From: an uncultured bacterium
GTDB lineage: Bacteria; Planctomycetota; Phycisphaerae; Phycisphaerales; SM1A02
Assembly: GCA_903919715.1 (NCBI GenBank)
Contig: CAIXJC010000062.1
Coordinates: 1-64,000 of the forward strand
DNA length: 64,000 nucleotides
Direction of reading: 5' to 3'
The stretch's first letter is position 1, and every line of letters starts with the position of its first letter. Made by a program: the position numbers and the translations under genes. Positions 36,116 to 43,372 of this stretch are shown here, in pieces. Below the pieces are notes generated by a model that saw nothing but the letters and a program-made list of their open reading frames with translations, ran no database searches and was not told where the DNA came from.

Positions 36116-36796
36116 ATGGAGAAGCGCATGCGTAACACGTCAATTTTCGTCGCAGTCCTCGTCGCCGCAACTTGTGTGGCTGGAAGCGCGGCATACACCG
36201 TCGTCAAAATGAGCGCACAGCCTTCGGCAGTCGCAAACGTCGACATTCGACGCATCTTGGACAAGATCCAACAGCGCGGCGAAATGGAAATCGAATTGAC
36301 GCAGATGGGAAATCGATTCGAACAGGAACTCAAGACACGAAAAGAACAAATCGATGCGCGCGCCCGCGAATCCGATGCCATTACCGATCCAACTGAGCGG
36401 CAGGCGATGCGTGACGGTCTCGCACTCGAACAACTGCAATTGAAAGAGTGGGCGACAACCAAACAACAAGAAGCTGATCGGGAGCAGGCACTTCGATGGG
36501 AAGGGCTCTATCGAACGATCGTCGCCGAAGGTGAAAAACTCGCTCAAGCCGAGGGGTATCAATATGTCTTTGTGTATGACGGCACAGCGGAATTCCAGCG
36601 AGATCGGCGGAGCCAAATGTCGCTTTCACAGCAGGTCATCGATCAAATTTCCAGACGGCGAGTGTTGTATGCATCAAAGTCGGACGACCTGACTGAGAAG
36701 CTGATTCTTCGCATGAATAACGCCCGCGCGACGCCAACCGCACCTGCAATTACGCCAAGCGCTACGCCAGCAGTCACGCCGAGCCCAGCACCATAA
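36116..36796 (+). CDS. OmpH/Skp family periplasmic chaperone (first copy)
   Basis: A 226-residue OmpH-like protein. Residues ~7-27 form a signal peptide or anchor (TSIFVAVLVAATCVAGSAAY). VANVDIRRILDKIQQRGEME opens the OmpH domain, and a long charged helical coiled coil (about 60-135) follows, as in the Skp tentacles. After EGYQYVFVYDGTAEF the protein ends in a Thr/Pro/Ala tail (about 205-226). Skp/OmpH proteins carry unfolded outer-membrane proteins to BamA, whose gene lies 52 bp upstream. Confidence 0.85.
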   Translation: MEKRMRNTSIFVAVLVAATCVAGSAAYTVVKMSAQPSAVANVDIRRILDKIQQRGEMEIELTQMGNRFEQELKTRKEQIDARARESDAITDPTERQAMRDGLALEQLQLKEWATTKQQEADREQALRWEGLYRTIVAEGEKLAQAEGYQYVFVYDGTAEFQRDRRSQMSLSQQVIDQISRRRVLYASKSDDLTEKLILRMNNARATPTAPAITPSATPAVTPSPAP

Positions 36797-36840
36797 ACAT
36801 TCCGAGCAATCAAAACTTTTCGAACATCTCTGGAGATTCC

Positions 36841-37533
36841 ATGCGCATCAAACAATTTCTTCTTCCCGCATCAATTGTCATCGGAGCCCTGCTCATTGCG
36901 GCAGGATTCCCAACCTCACCCGCGGTCGTCGCGTCAGTCGATCTTGAAAAGGTCTATCGATCGCTCGATCAACTGAAGGCCTCCGAAGCGCGAGCAATCA
37001 CATTGCGGGGTGATCTGGAAAAGCGACTCGCGGCCATGACGGACACCGTCCGAAGCATGCAGGAAGACCTTGAAAGTTTTCAAGCTGGAACGCCTGCGCA
37101 CAACGAGGCAATGAGCAAGGCAATTTTGAAAGCTGGCGATTTAAGTGCCCTGCAAAATTTCGCGAAACTGAAGATGGAATCAGAGCAGGCCAATTCCGTC
37201 CGCGAGGCATATGCATCAATCCGCGGCACCTGCGCCAAGGTCTCGAAGGAACAGAAAATCGATTTCATTTTTATCGACGACACGGTTCCAGTCATCACCC
37301 CCACCAACTTGGAGGGAACGATGCAGCAGATCAACGGTCGAAGAATGCTTTATAGCAATCCAGCACTCGATATCACTGATGCGCTGATCGAGAGAATGAA
37401 TTCGGACTTCCGAGCAGCGAATCCACAGTATGTAACCCCCGCCGTTCCAACTGCAACTCCAGCTGCGAAACCAGCTGTAGCTCCAACGACGACACCACCT
37501 GCGCCTACGCCCGCTGCACCTAGCAAGAGTTGA
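36841..37533 (+). CDS. OmpH/Skp family periplasmic chaperone (second copy)
   Basis: A 230-residue paralogue of the gene before it. It has an N-terminal hydrophobic segment (about 5-25), the OmpH opening VASVDLEKVYRSLDQLK, a charged helical arm region, and QKIDFIFIDDTVPVI near residue 140, which corresponds to the strand that closes the Skp body. The last ~35 residues are Pro/Thr/Ala-rich. GGAGATTCC sits just before the ATG and can serve as a ribosome-binding site. Tandem OmpH copies may form mixed trimers; that is inference. Confidence 0.83.
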   Translation: MRIKQFLLPASIVIGALLIAAGFPTSPAVVASVDLEKVYRSLDQLKASEARAITLRGDLEKRLAAMTDTVRSMQEDLESFQAGTPAHNEAMSKAILKAGDLSALQNFAKLKMESEQANSVREAYASIRGTCAKVSKEQKIDFIFIDDTVPVITPTNLEGTMQQINGRRMLYSNPALDITDALIERMNSDFRAANPQYVTPAVPTATPAAKPAVAPTTTPPAPTPAAPSKS

Positions 37534-37536
37534 CAC

Positions 37537-38628
37537 ATGAGATTGACCGCCCAAGAGATTGCGACAAAGATCGGCGGCGCACTCGATGGACCGGGTGCGC
37601 TCGTTGTCCGCGGCGTCGGCGATCTACGCGGTGCGAAGGAAGCCGACGCGACCTTTATTTCTGATGCGAACTATGCGCGACTCTGGATCGACTGCCCAGC
37701 GAAAGTCGCTCTCGTATCACGAGGCGTTGAAGTGCCAGGGCACGACTCCACGAAGCGCGCACTGATTCATGTCGATCAAGCCGAAGTCGCGATGATTTCG
37801 TTGCTCGAACACTTCGCTCCTGCTCCTGAAGTCCCGCCCAAAGGAATTCATTCCACTGCCGTGGTCGAAACTGCAGGTATTGAGCCAGACCAACTCTCCG
37901 TCGGTCCACTCGCTTGGATTGGAAAGAATTGCATCTTGGGCCGAAATGTTGTGATTCACGCAGGCGTTCGCATCTATCCCGGCGTCACGATCGGTGACGA
38001 CGTGATCATTCATGCCAACGCCGTCATTCGCGAGCGATGCGTAATTGGACACCGAGTCATCGTGCATGCTGGCGCAGTGATCGGAACAGAAGGATTCGGC
38101 TATCGCCCATGCCCGAGTGGTAAAGGCCTTCTTCGGATCCCCCATCTTGGAAATGTTGTGCTGGAAGATGATGTTGAGGTCGGAAGTTGCACTTGCATTG
38201 ATCGAGGCACATTCGGATCAACTCGATTAGGCGCTGGAACCAAGATCGATAATCATTGCCAAATCGGACACAACGTGCAGATTGGAAAGTCAACCGTGAT
38301 GGCGGGCCTGAGCGGCATTGCAGGATCAAGCACGATCGGAGATTGGGTTCGAATCGGCGCTGGATCTGGAATCGCTGATCACCGTACTGTCGGTTCGGGA
38401 GCGCAACTTGCCGCACGAACAGCGTTGATGAATGATGTTCCCGCTGGTGAAATCTGGGGTGGAATGCCTGCTCGGGAGATCAAAGTTGAAATGCGGCATA
38501 TTCTTGCCCTCCAAAAATTGTCTCCGCTGACTCGCGACATCATGCGACTGGTGGATGACGCGAAGAAGAACAAAGAAGCGGCGAAAGAATCAGTCAAAGC
38601 ATCCGTTCAAGAATCAGCGAAACCATGA
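37537..38628 (+). CDS. lpxD: UDP-3-O-acylglucosamine N-acyltransferase LpxD
   Basis: A 363-residue LpxD, third enzyme of lipid A synthesis, which adds a 3-hydroxyacyl chain to the 2-amino group. The N-terminal uridine-binding domain (ISDANYARLWIDCPAKVALV) is followed by left-handed beta-helix hexapeptide repeats. KIDNHCQIGHNVQIGKSTVMAGLSGIAGSSTIGD contains the catalytic His and typical repeats. GGMPAREIKVEMRHILALQKL leads into the C-terminal helix, then a Lys/Ala-rich tail of ~30 residues. The stop overlaps lpxC-fabZ (ATGA). Confidence 0.94.
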   Translation: MRLTAQEIATKIGGALDGPGALVVRGVGDLRGAKEADATFISDANYARLWIDCPAKVALVSRGVEVPGHDSTKRALIHVDQAEVAMISLLEHFAPAPEVPPKGIHSTAVVETAGIEPDQLSVGPLAWIGKNCILGRNVVIHAGVRIYPGVTIGDDVIIHANAVIRERCVIGHRVIVHAGAVIGTEGFGYRPCPSGKGLLRIPHLGNVVLEDDVEVGSCTCIDRGTFGSTRLGAGTKIDNHCQIGHNVQIGKSTVMAGLSGIAGSSTIGDWVRIGAGSGIADHRTVGSGAQLAARTALMNDVPAGEIWGGMPAREIKVEMRHILALQKLSPLTRDIMRLVDDAKKNKEAAKESVKASVQESAKP

Positions 38629-40028
38629 CTTTCGGACCACCCAATATTGGCAATTTCACCGGAGGAATTCGCGGTCTCACCCAATCAAAGATCGCAGAGT
38701 CCATGACTCCAGAGAGTCACAGGCAGCACACGATTTCAACACCAACGATTGTCCGAGGGAAAGGACTCTTGCTTGGAGTCGATGCGGAAATCGAATTTTG
38801 TCCTGCACCTGCTGGAACAGGAATCGTCTTTGAACGAATCGATCTTGACCCTGCTGTCATGATTCCAGCACTCATCACCAATGCAGTGTCGCGCCCGAGA
38901 CGGACGACGCTTCGTGTTGGTGATGCGACGATCGATACCGTCGAACATTGCTTGAGCGCGATCGTCGGTCTTGGCATCGACAACCTGCACATTCGCCTGC
39001 GCGGACCAGAAGTTCCAGCGGGCGACGGATCCGCCCTTCCGTTCTTCGAACCACTGAAGGCAGCGGGACGCGTGAGTCAAGATGCGCCAATACATATCCA
39101 CCGAATCACAGAGCCGATTGTGATTGAGGAAGAAGATGCGCTGATCGCAGCGCTTCCGTCCGACGAGCCTGGTTTTCGCGTCACCTACGAACTGGATTAT
39201 TCCAGTGTTTCATCACAAATAGGTCGGCAAAATCGAAATTTCGATTTCGCCCGCGATAACTACGAAACAGAAATTGCGCCTTCGCGAACATTCAGTTTGC
39301 GCTCCGAAGCGGAAGCATTATGGGCAGCGGGAATGTGCCGACACCTCACACCACGAGATGCCCTAGTCATCGGTGACGATGGACCAATCGAAAACGCTTT
39401 CCGCTTCGCTGACGAATGCGTCCGCCATAAAGTGCTTGACGTCATCGGCGACCTTGCATTGGCTGGCGTGAGACTGCAAGGGAAAGTCATTGCGCAACGT
39501 TCTGGCCATGATCTCAATCGACGACTCGCTCGACGACTGTATGAACAAGTCCGTGCGACGGCTCGCACGGAACTCGCTGGATCTGGCCGCGTGCTTGATG
39601 CGCGTGCGATTGCACGCATCATGCCCCATCGATACCCGATGCTCTTGATCGACCGCGTCGTGGAGATTGACGGCAACCGCCGAGCGGTCGGCATTAAGAA
39701 TGTCACGATCAATGAACCCTTCTTTCCAGGCCATTATCCTGGTACTCCCATCATGCCTGGGGTCCTCATTGTCGAGGCGATGGCTCAATTAGGCGGGTTA
39801 TTGCTCTCCCAAACTCTTGAACACACAGGAAAAGTTGCTGTATTACTCTCGCTTGATAAGGTAAAGTTGCGAAAGGCAGTTACGCCAGGAGATCAGTTGA
39901 TTCTCGAGGCGGAAACCTTGCGTGCGAGCGCTCGAAGTGCCGCAGTTCAGTGCCGAGCATGGGTCCAAGGCAAACTTGCCGCAGAGGCCCAGATTCGATT
40001 CATGATGGTTGATGCGGAGTTCGAATGA
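38625..40028 (+). CDS. fused LpxC-FabZ (UDP-3-O-acyl-GlcNAc deacetylase / 3-hydroxyacyl-ACP dehydratase)
   Basis: A 467-residue two-domain enzyme. The LpxC part (about 35-315) removes acetate from UDP-3-O-acyl-GlcNAc. Zinc and catalytic residues are present in TVEHCLSAI, VRHKVLDVIGDLAL (H...D) and SGHDLNRRL. The FabZ part (about 325-467) dehydrates 3-hydroxyacyl-ACP: MPHRYPMLLIDRV and FFPGHYPGTPIMPGVLIVEAMAQ hold the catalytic His and Glu. This fusion is known from Bacteroidota and some planctomycetes. The N-terminus has about 33 extra residues before LpxC; internal ATGs at 38703 and nearby are possible starts. It overlaps lpxD and lpxA by 4 bp each. Confidence 0.94.
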   Translation: MTFGPPNIGNFTGGIRGLTQSKIAESMTPESHRQHTISTPTIVRGKGLLLGVDAEIEFCPAPAGTGIVFERIDLDPAVMIPALITNAVSRPRRTTLRVGDATIDTVEHCLSAIVGLGIDNLHIRLRGPEVPAGDGSALPFFEPLKAAGRVSQDAPIHIHRITEPIVIEEEDALIAALPSDEPGFRVTYELDYSSVSSQIGRQNRNFDFARDNYETEIAPSRTFSLRSEAEALWAAGMCRHLTPRDALVIGDDGPIENAFRFADECVRHKVLDVIGDLALAGVRLQGKVIAQRSGHDLNRRLARRLYEQVRATARTELAGSGRVLDARAIARIMPHRYPMLLIDRVVEIDGNRRAVGIKNVTINEPFFPGHYPGTPIMPGVLIVEAMAQLGGLLLSQTLEHTGKVAVLLSLDKVKLRKAVTPGDQLILEAETLRASARSAAVQCRAWVQGKLAAEAQIRFMMVDAEFE

Positions 40029-40864
40029 TGTCAAAGATCCACCCAACTGCAATCATTGATTCTTCCGCCGAGATCGCCAAGTCGGCGACCATCGGCCCCT
40101 ATTGCACGATCGGACCGCGTGTTCACATCGGTGAAGACTGCGTGCTTCGAAGCCACTGTCACGTGACAGCCTTAACACGCATGGGGCGTGGAAACGAAGT
40201 TCATCCATTTGCATTAGTGGGTGGTGATCCACAAGACCTCAAGTTTCACGGCGAACCAACTTGGTTAGAGATGGGCGATTTCAACATGATTCGCGAACAT
40301 GCGACGATTCATCGTGGCACCGGAAACGGTGGCGGAATCACTCGTATTGGTTCGCACAATCTTGTGATGGGCAATGTCCACATCGCGCACGACTGCATCA
40401 TTGGCAATCACTGCATCTTTGCAAACAACGCCATGCTCGCAGGACATGTCCATGTGGATGATTACGCCAACATTGGTGGTGGTGCGGGACTGCATCACTT
40501 TGTAAAAGTTGGATACTGCGGATTTGTCGGTGGCATGGCGCGCGTCTCGAAGGACGTCCCCCCATTCATGCTCGCAGAAGGAAGCCCGGCTGCTATTCGT
40601 GGGTACAACCACGTTGCAATGAGTCGAATCGGGATGGATGAAATGGAACTCGAAGCGGTCAAAGAGGCGTACAAGAAGATTTATCGCATCCGCGGCGGCG
40701 CTGGAGTAACAAAAATTGCCTCGCTTCTCCGCGATTATCCAACTTCCAAGGCCCTTCGCCGAATTGCCGAGAGCATCCGCGCAGTCAATGAGGGGCTCAA
40801 TGGTCGTTCCCTCGAAGTGAAACGGACCGACGACAAGCGTGCCGTCCGAGTCGTCCGTGGGTAA
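40025..40864 (+). CDS. lpxA: acyl-ACP--UDP-N-acetylglucosamine O-acyltransferase LpxA
   Basis: A 279-residue LpxA, the first committed enzyme of lipid A synthesis. It shows the hexapeptide-repeat start KIHPTAIIDSSAEIAKSATIGPYCTIG, GGDPQDLKFHGEPT, IREHATIHRGT, and GNVHIAHDCIIGNHCIFAN with the catalytic His in HIAHD. The helical C-terminus (YKKIYRIRGGAGVTK) is normal. The start is a double ATG (40025/40028) overlapping the lpxC-fabZ stop. The run lpxD-lpxC/fabZ-lpxA supports a lipid-A-containing outer membrane. Confidence 0.95.
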   Translation: MMSKIHPTAIIDSSAEIAKSATIGPYCTIGPRVHIGEDCVLRSHCHVTALTRMGRGNEVHPFALVGGDPQDLKFHGEPTWLEMGDFNMIREHATIHRGTGNGGGITRIGSHNLVMGNVHIAHDCIIGNHCIFANNAMLAGHVHVDDYANIGGGAGLHHFVKVGYCGFVGGMARVSKDVPPFMLAEGSPAAIRGYNHVAMSRIGMDEMELEAVKEAYKKIYRIRGGAGVTKIASLLRDYPTSKALRRIAESIRAVNEGLNGRSLEVKRTDDKRAVRVVRG

Positions 40865-40876
40865 CCTTGCAAGCCA

Positions 40877-41587
40877 ATGACTAGCCCTGCCAAAGCCGCT
40901 CGAATCGATGACCTGATGCAGAAGGCGCAGGCGGCTCTGAAGTCTGCGCGTTGGTTTGAATCGGAACGGCTCGCACAACGCGCGCTCGAACTCTCTCATC
41001 AAGTTGGTGACTTTGGACGAATGAGCCGAATCATTATGCCGCTCCAAGAGTCTCGGCGCCAACGAATGCAGATGGCAATGGAATCAACTCAGGTGAAATG
41101 GATCGAAGGCGAAATCGGCGAAGATCATCGCGTCGGACCAGGTCTGCACATGATGCAACCGCCGCTCGTTGGAGCAGATGCTCGCCGCGTTCGGCTCACT
41201 GCGATGCGAAGAGAAGTGCCAGCGCTCGTCCTTTGTCGCGAGCCGACGACACAGTTGGGCAAAGTGCCGATCGTTGCAATTGGTCTGATGACCATACGTG
41301 CGCGTATCGATGCGCCAGAAAAGCCAGCCAAGCCGACGAAGACGTGGTTTCTGCAAGCTCTCGAGCAATTAGGAGATGCTGCGATCGAGATGATCGATAC
41401 TGGGATGGATGCGGTCCGCCAAGTCGACGTTGCAGTTTCTCTTCTTGATTCACTTCCAGATCACGAAGGTTTGCACACAACTCTCGTCCAACTCTGCCTG
41501 AAAGCAGAAGTGGAAATGCGCGACATCGTCGACGCAGACATTGCCAAGAAACTAGCCGCGAAAGCGCGAGAGAAAGCCAGGGGCTGA
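40877..41587 (+). CDS. unknown protein in the lpx operon
   Basis: A 236-residue soluble protein that I do not recognise. The N-terminus is helical with a TPR-like look (DDLMQKAQAALKSARWFESERLAQRALELSHQVGDFGRMSRI). A strand-rich middle follows (RVRLTAMRREVPALVLCREP), and the C-terminus is again helical with Lys/Ala-rich ends (DADIAKKLAAKAREKARG). No signal peptide or membrane helix. It starts 12 bp after lpxA and ends 4 bp before the peptidase gene, so it is almost surely co-transcribed with them. Confidence 0.72.
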   Translation: MTSPAKAARIDDLMQKAQAALKSARWFESERLAQRALELSHQVGDFGRMSRIIMPLQESRRQRMQMAMESTQVKWIEGEIGEDHRVGPGLHMMQPPLVGADARRVRLTAMRREVPALVLCREPTTQLGKVPIVAIGLMTIRARIDAPEKPAKPTKTWFLQALEQLGDAAIEMIDTGMDAVRQVDVAVSLLDSLPDHEGLHTTLVQLCLKAEVEMRDIVDADIAKKLAAKAREKARG

Positions 41588-41591
41588 GACT

Positions 41592-42770
41592 GTGGCGACT
41601 GGCGCCACTCATGTTGCTGTCTGCGCTGGAATACCAGCCATCAGCGCATCACTCCATCACCGAATTCGATTTCCAGTCGGCGATCCTGCTGCGCTGATCA
41701 CCGTTCAAAGCGCCGCAGGCAGTGCGCCGCGCCGAGTCTTGATTCTGCGCGATATCGAAATGGACCGTGCTCGCAAGCATGCGCGCGCCGATGAGTTCCA
41801 CTCCCCTGCTGACTTCACGCCAGCATCGGGACTTTCGGGCGACCGAGAAACTGCCACCGCTCAATCTGTCGCTGAATTCGTTCGACAAACAGGGATCAAG
41901 AGCGTCTCGATCGATCGATCGACTCCTGCAATCTATTGGCATCAACTTGTGGCCGCTGGACTCAATGTCACGTGCGATCCAGACGATGGCGTGTCCGTCA
42001 GACGCAGCAAGGATGACCAAGAAATTGCGTGGCTACGTCAATGCCAACAGGACACGGAAGCCGCAGTGCGCATGGCGTGCGAAACGATTGCGGCTGCGCC
42101 AGTCCGCGAGGACGGCGTGTTGCTCGGCGGAGGTAAGCCTCTCACAAGTCAGCGAATTCGTGAAGCCGTCGATGTGTTCTTACTGCGCCGCGGATATCTC
42201 AATCCTGAAGCGATCATCGCATGTGGAATGATGGGAAGCGATTGCCATGAACATGGCAGCGGAGAACTTCGAACATGCGAGCCGATCATCGTCGATATTT
42301 TTCCGCGCAGTCGAAAGACTCTTTATAACGGCGATTGCACTCGAACCGTGGTGCATGGGGCACCGCCGCGCGACGTGGTCGAGATGCACGCAGCAGTCGT
42401 TGCTGCGAAACGCGCTGCAATTGCGGCAATTCGCCCTGGTGTGACTGGCGAAGAAGTTCACGCGGCGACTTCGCGCGTGATTCGTGATGCTGGATTCGCC
42501 ATGGGAATGCCATCAAGTGAAGAGACTTGGGCGCAGGCAAGAATGACGCACGGCACAGGACATGGAGTGGGGCTTGAAGTGCACGAACCTCCGCTGCTTG
42601 CGAAGAAGGGACCACCACTCGTCATCGGGGATGTTGTGACTGTGGAACCGGGCCTGTATCAACCAGGACTTGGAGGCGTGCGCGTCGAAGACATGCTTGT
42701 TGTAACGGCCAGTGGATGCGAGAACTTGGGGACATTGCCTGAGGGACTCGACTGGCGAACGAAGTCGTAA
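41592..42770 (+). CDS. M24 family metallopeptidase (Xaa-Pro aminopeptidase-like)
   Basis: A 392-residue pita-bread-fold peptidase that would remove N-terminal residues next to proline. The metal-ligand set is readable: the first Asp in VDIFPRSRKTLYNGDCTRTVV (two Asp), the His in THGTGHGVGLEVHE, then the Glu in VTVEPGLY and the Glu in GVRVEDMLVV. The N-terminal creatinase-like domain is less conserved. The start is a GTG at 41592. It is the last gene of the bamA-lpx run and is followed by a possible terminator. Confidence 0.88.
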   Translation: MATGATHVAVCAGIPAISASLHHRIRFPVGDPAALITVQSAAGSAPRRVLILRDIEMDRARKHARADEFHSPADFTPASGLSGDRETATAQSVAEFVRQTGIKSVSIDRSTPAIYWHQLVAAGLNVTCDPDDGVSVRRSKDDQEIAWLRQCQQDTEAAVRMACETIAAAPVREDGVLLGGGKPLTSQRIREAVDVFLLRRGYLNPEAIIACGMMGSDCHEHGSGELRTCEPIIVDIFPRSRKTLYNGDCTRTVVHGAPPRDVVEMHAAVVAAKRAAIAAIRPGVTGEEVHAATSRVIRDAGFAMGMPSSEETWAQARMTHGTGHGVGLEVHEPPLLAKKGPPLVIGDVVTVEPGLYQPGLGGVRVEDMLVVTASGCENLGTLPEGLDWRTKS

Positions 42771-42776
42771 GAGCCG

Positions 42777-42816
42777 AGCGCGACGGAACGATCGGGGTTC
42801 GCGCTAGAGCATTTTA
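42777..42816 (+). terminator. possible terminator after the outer-membrane operon
   Basis: AGCGCGA (42777-42783) and TCGCGCT (42799-42805) form a perfect 7-bp stem with a 15-base loop, and ATTTTATT follows after 5 bases. It begins 6 bp after the peptidase stop. The T-tract is short and interrupted, so this may be a weak terminator. Confidence 0.45.
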
Positions 42817-42835
42817 TTGGCCGCCGATTCCGACG

Positions 42836-43087
42836 TGCTTCATAGTGCGAAAGAACTTCATCCACGCTTTGTGTTTCGCCAACCGTGCGCAAAAGCAGCG
42901 TGTTCTTGGTGTCCGGCAGCAGCTGTGGAATGGAATGCTTGGTGTAAAACGCGCGAATGTTCTTCAAGCCCCGCGGGCTGGTCATTGTTGGCAGATGATG
43001 GACATGCCCACCCTCAATTATGTTGGACATCGTGCCAACCCACGCTCTGGGTTTCCAACTCAGTGCGTGCGTGCAGTTCCCAAACAT
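42836..43087 (-). pseudogene. decayed fragment of an ester cyclase / SnoaL-like (NTF2-fold) gene
   Basis: On the minus strand, GGHVHHLPTMTSPRGLKNIR is followed by AFYTKHSIPQLLPDT, then LRTVGETQSVDEVLSHYEA. This order (H-x-P-T-x-T, then FY-x2-H-FIP-x3-PDT, then RTVGED-x2-VDE) is what I know from bacterial SnoaL-like ester cyclases. Only about 80 residues match. The N-terminal helix is missing or garbled, and the frame after YEA turns into Arg-rich sequence unlike the family. No good start or ribosome-binding site is present. I read it as a gene remnant in a gene-poor pocket. Confidence 0.5.
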
Positions 43088-43191
43088 CCAACCAACTTCG
43101 ACTGTGTGGGCGTCAGCGTTGCGTTTGCTGCGTCAATGCGCTGTGGTTTTTGTTCGGCATTATGAAACCACGTTCACCGATGCATCGTGCA

Positions 43192-43318
43192 AGCCGCTGG
43201 AAAGTTCTCCCGGGCGAGTTCCGCAGGCGACCGACTGGACTTGAAATCGAACGGCAAACAATCACTCCGTGTCGGTCGCCGAGGACTGTCTGAGCCCCGG
43301 GAGGACTTACCAGCGGCT
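43192..43318 (+). repeat. 127-bp nested inverted repeat (structured RNA or miniature element)
   Basis: The outer arms are 43192-43214 (AGCCGCTGGAAAGTTCTCCC then GGG) and 43296-43318, matching at 21 of 23 positions as reverse complements; one of the two differences is a G-U pair in a plus-strand RNA. The inner arms are GGCGACCGAC (43226-43235) and GTCGGTCGCC (43271-43280), a perfect 10 of 10. Between them are an 11/15-base internal loop and a 35-base terminal loop. It lies 54 bp beyond the ettA stop on the convergent side. No coding sequence explains it, and it is not followed by a T-run, so it is not a simple terminator. Confidence 0.75.
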
Positions 43319-43372
43319 GTTCTCGCTTGCTCTGGATAACTCAGCGCTTGCTCTCGACGGCGCACCAACCAC

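Noticed and set aside
42817-43293. 158-codon Cys/Trp-rich plus-strand frame between the M24 peptidase and ettA
   Set aside because: Composition is unlike neighbouring proteins, there is no start signal, and it lies opposite the ester-cyclase remnant and runs into the inverted repeat.
43192-43318. Integron attC site
   Set aside because: Although imperfectly palindromic and of suitable length, it lacks RYYYAAC and GTTRRRY core sites at its ends.
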